This document shows positions 63,435-64,000 of a DNA stretch of 64,000 nucleotides, piece after piece. The DNA is from Rhizobium etli_C. Its GTDB lineage: Bacteria; Pseudomonadota; Alphaproteobacteria; Rhizobiales; Rhizobiaceae. The stretch is from assembly GCF_014198605.1 (NCBI RefSeq), contig NZ_JACIHU010000003.1. One strand, 5' to 3'. Position 1 is the first letter of the stretch. Each line of letters starts with the position of its first letter. The position numbers and the translations under genes are program-made. A model generated the notes under the pieces. The model saw nothing but the letters and a program-made list of their open reading frames with translations, searched no databases and was not told where the DNA came from.

Positions 63435-63729
63435 TGTCCGCTCTCCTGTTTTCCTCATGGAATTGTTTCAAGCGTGACATGAAATCAAATATTTCGGTCT
63501 CCGTCGAGTGGCGACGGGCGTGATATTCCTCGGTCGTCTGGATAATGATATCGACCACATTGGGGAAGCAGCCGCAGCAGCGGCCGCGTTTTTCCATCGC
63601 GTGGTAGACCTTCGCAGGCACGATAAGCTGCCAACAGTCTTCGTCGAGAAGGTTGGTGATAACCTCACGGATTTCCTTGTCGGTTATATAATTGCAGCTG
63701 CAGACAAGCACGTCTTCATTTCCAAACAT
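63400..63729 (-). CDS. bfd: Bacterioferritin-associated ferredoxin
   Basis: A 109-residue [2Fe-2S] protein that reduces and releases iron from bacterioferritin. Cluster cysteines: CSC near residues 10-12 and CCGC near 51-54. It is longer than the 64-residue E. coli Bfd because of a charged ~35-residue C-terminal tail. The tail's codons overlap bfr. The ATG at 63729 begins MFGNEDVLVCSC. Expression is probably iron-dependent, but I could not fix an operator. Confidence 0.92.
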   Translation of the reverse strand: MFGNEDVLVCSCNYITDKEIREVITNLLDEDCWQLIVPAKVYHAMEKRGRCCGCFPNVVDIIIQTTEEYHARRHSTETEIFDFMSRLKQFHEENRRADIERRQKGHRAA

Positions 63730-64000
63730 GACACTGACTATCGTGTTTTCTGCTAAAGAAGATGGTGGCTGTCAAGAAAAAATTCGAGTCCGGCCCCATC
63801 GGGCAGCAGCGATGGGCAACGCTTGTTGCAGATTATCTAAATCATGGGGGCGATTCCGGGCGGTAACGCCCACACACAATGAAGGCATGTCCGGATGATT
63901 CCGACCGGCGCGGCGCACGTCAATGAAAATTCCGTCCGCGCGGCATGACTTCGGCGGTTTCCGCCACGCCCGCATGGCGGCCTGCGGCCAGCACCCGTTT
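63730..64000. other. Right-end non-coding stretch
   Basis: 271 bp upstream of bfd. It contains a TTGACA on the minus strand (63770-63775), a plausible -35 for bfd. A plus-strand ATG at 63923 opens a frame to the window edge but is too short to call. Confidence 0.35.

Noticed and set aside
63741..63775. Possible Irr box TTCT-N5-AGAA and a promoter before bfd
   Set aside because: The repeat is only 4 bp per arm and no acceptable -10 follows the TTGACA, so I list it as a possibility only.
63923..64000. Open plus-strand frame at the right edge
   Set aside because: Only 26 codons, with no ribosome site and no recognisable motif.

Overview
The window is a stretch of chromosome from a Rhizobium of the leguminosarum/etli group. 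The evidence is high-GC coding with GCC/CTG/ATC-rich codon use, a SAM-II riboswitch in front of metA, twin RirA-type iron boxes, a GTTCCACGTGGAAC parS palindrome, an anti-Shine-Dalgarno small RNA of the alpha-r14 type, several rhizobial intergenic palindromic repeats, and typical alphaproteobacterial gene order (obgE-proB-proA-nadD and rsfS-rlmH-envC-ctpA-rppH).

Layout. 1-8 kb: a truncated M48 lipoprotein peptidase, a DHA2 drug-efflux pump with its divergent MarR regulator and shared operator, thiamine pyrophosphokinase, an ABC-F ATPase, and an SbmA-like ABC protein whose nucleotide-binding motifs have all decayed. 8-14 kb: promoter, SAM-II riboswitch, terminator and metA (Glu111, so an acetyltransferase), an aldose epimerase, then an amino-sugar operon (GntR regulator, SIS deaminase, nagA, a second SIS protein). 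14-17 kb: efp divergent from its own modification enzymes epmA and epmB. 17-29 kb: the most unusual locus, a seven-gene operon with an acyl carrier protein, an acyl-CoA dehydrogenase homologue, an amino acid:carrier-protein ligase, a DUF1839 protein, a GH2 glycosidase, a glycosyltransferase and a giant fusion of a Wzx-like flippase to two alpha/beta hydrolase domains. A second glycosyltransferase is convergent with it. 29-35 kb: a stand-alone Lrp ligand domain, then a LysR-controlled lysine/pipecolate catabolic set (2-oxoadipate dioxygenase/decarboxylase, FAD amine oxidase, ALDH7). 35-39 kb: a ferric-iron ABC importer behind two RirA boxes.

39-45.7 kb is more accessory: a cytosolic glycoamylase-fold hydrolase, an M81 peptidase, a NIPSNAP protein with a divergent TetR regulator, and a small AT-richer island with two unrecognised genes. 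That island is bracketed by a ~300 bp direct duplication of the tetR 3' end and abuts tRNA-Ser(CGA). 46-53 kb is core genome: rplU-rpmA, two GNAT acetyltransferases, an EEP-family phosphodiesterase, obgE, proB, proA and nadD. 53-57 kb holds the small RNA and a molybdate uptake cassette (modA, modB, modC and a ModE-type regulator) lying between nadD and rsfS. 57-64 kb: rsfS, rlmH, a parS site, the cell-envelope trio envC-ctpA-divergent polysaccharide deacetylase, rppH, and the bfd-bfr iron-storage pair.

The candidate undescribed system is the 17.3-27.7 kb operon. My reading is that an amino acid is loaded on the carrier protein, possibly oxidised there, and transferred to a glycan that the same operon builds, trims and flips across the membrane. 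Every family assignment is from reading the sequence. No database search was possible.
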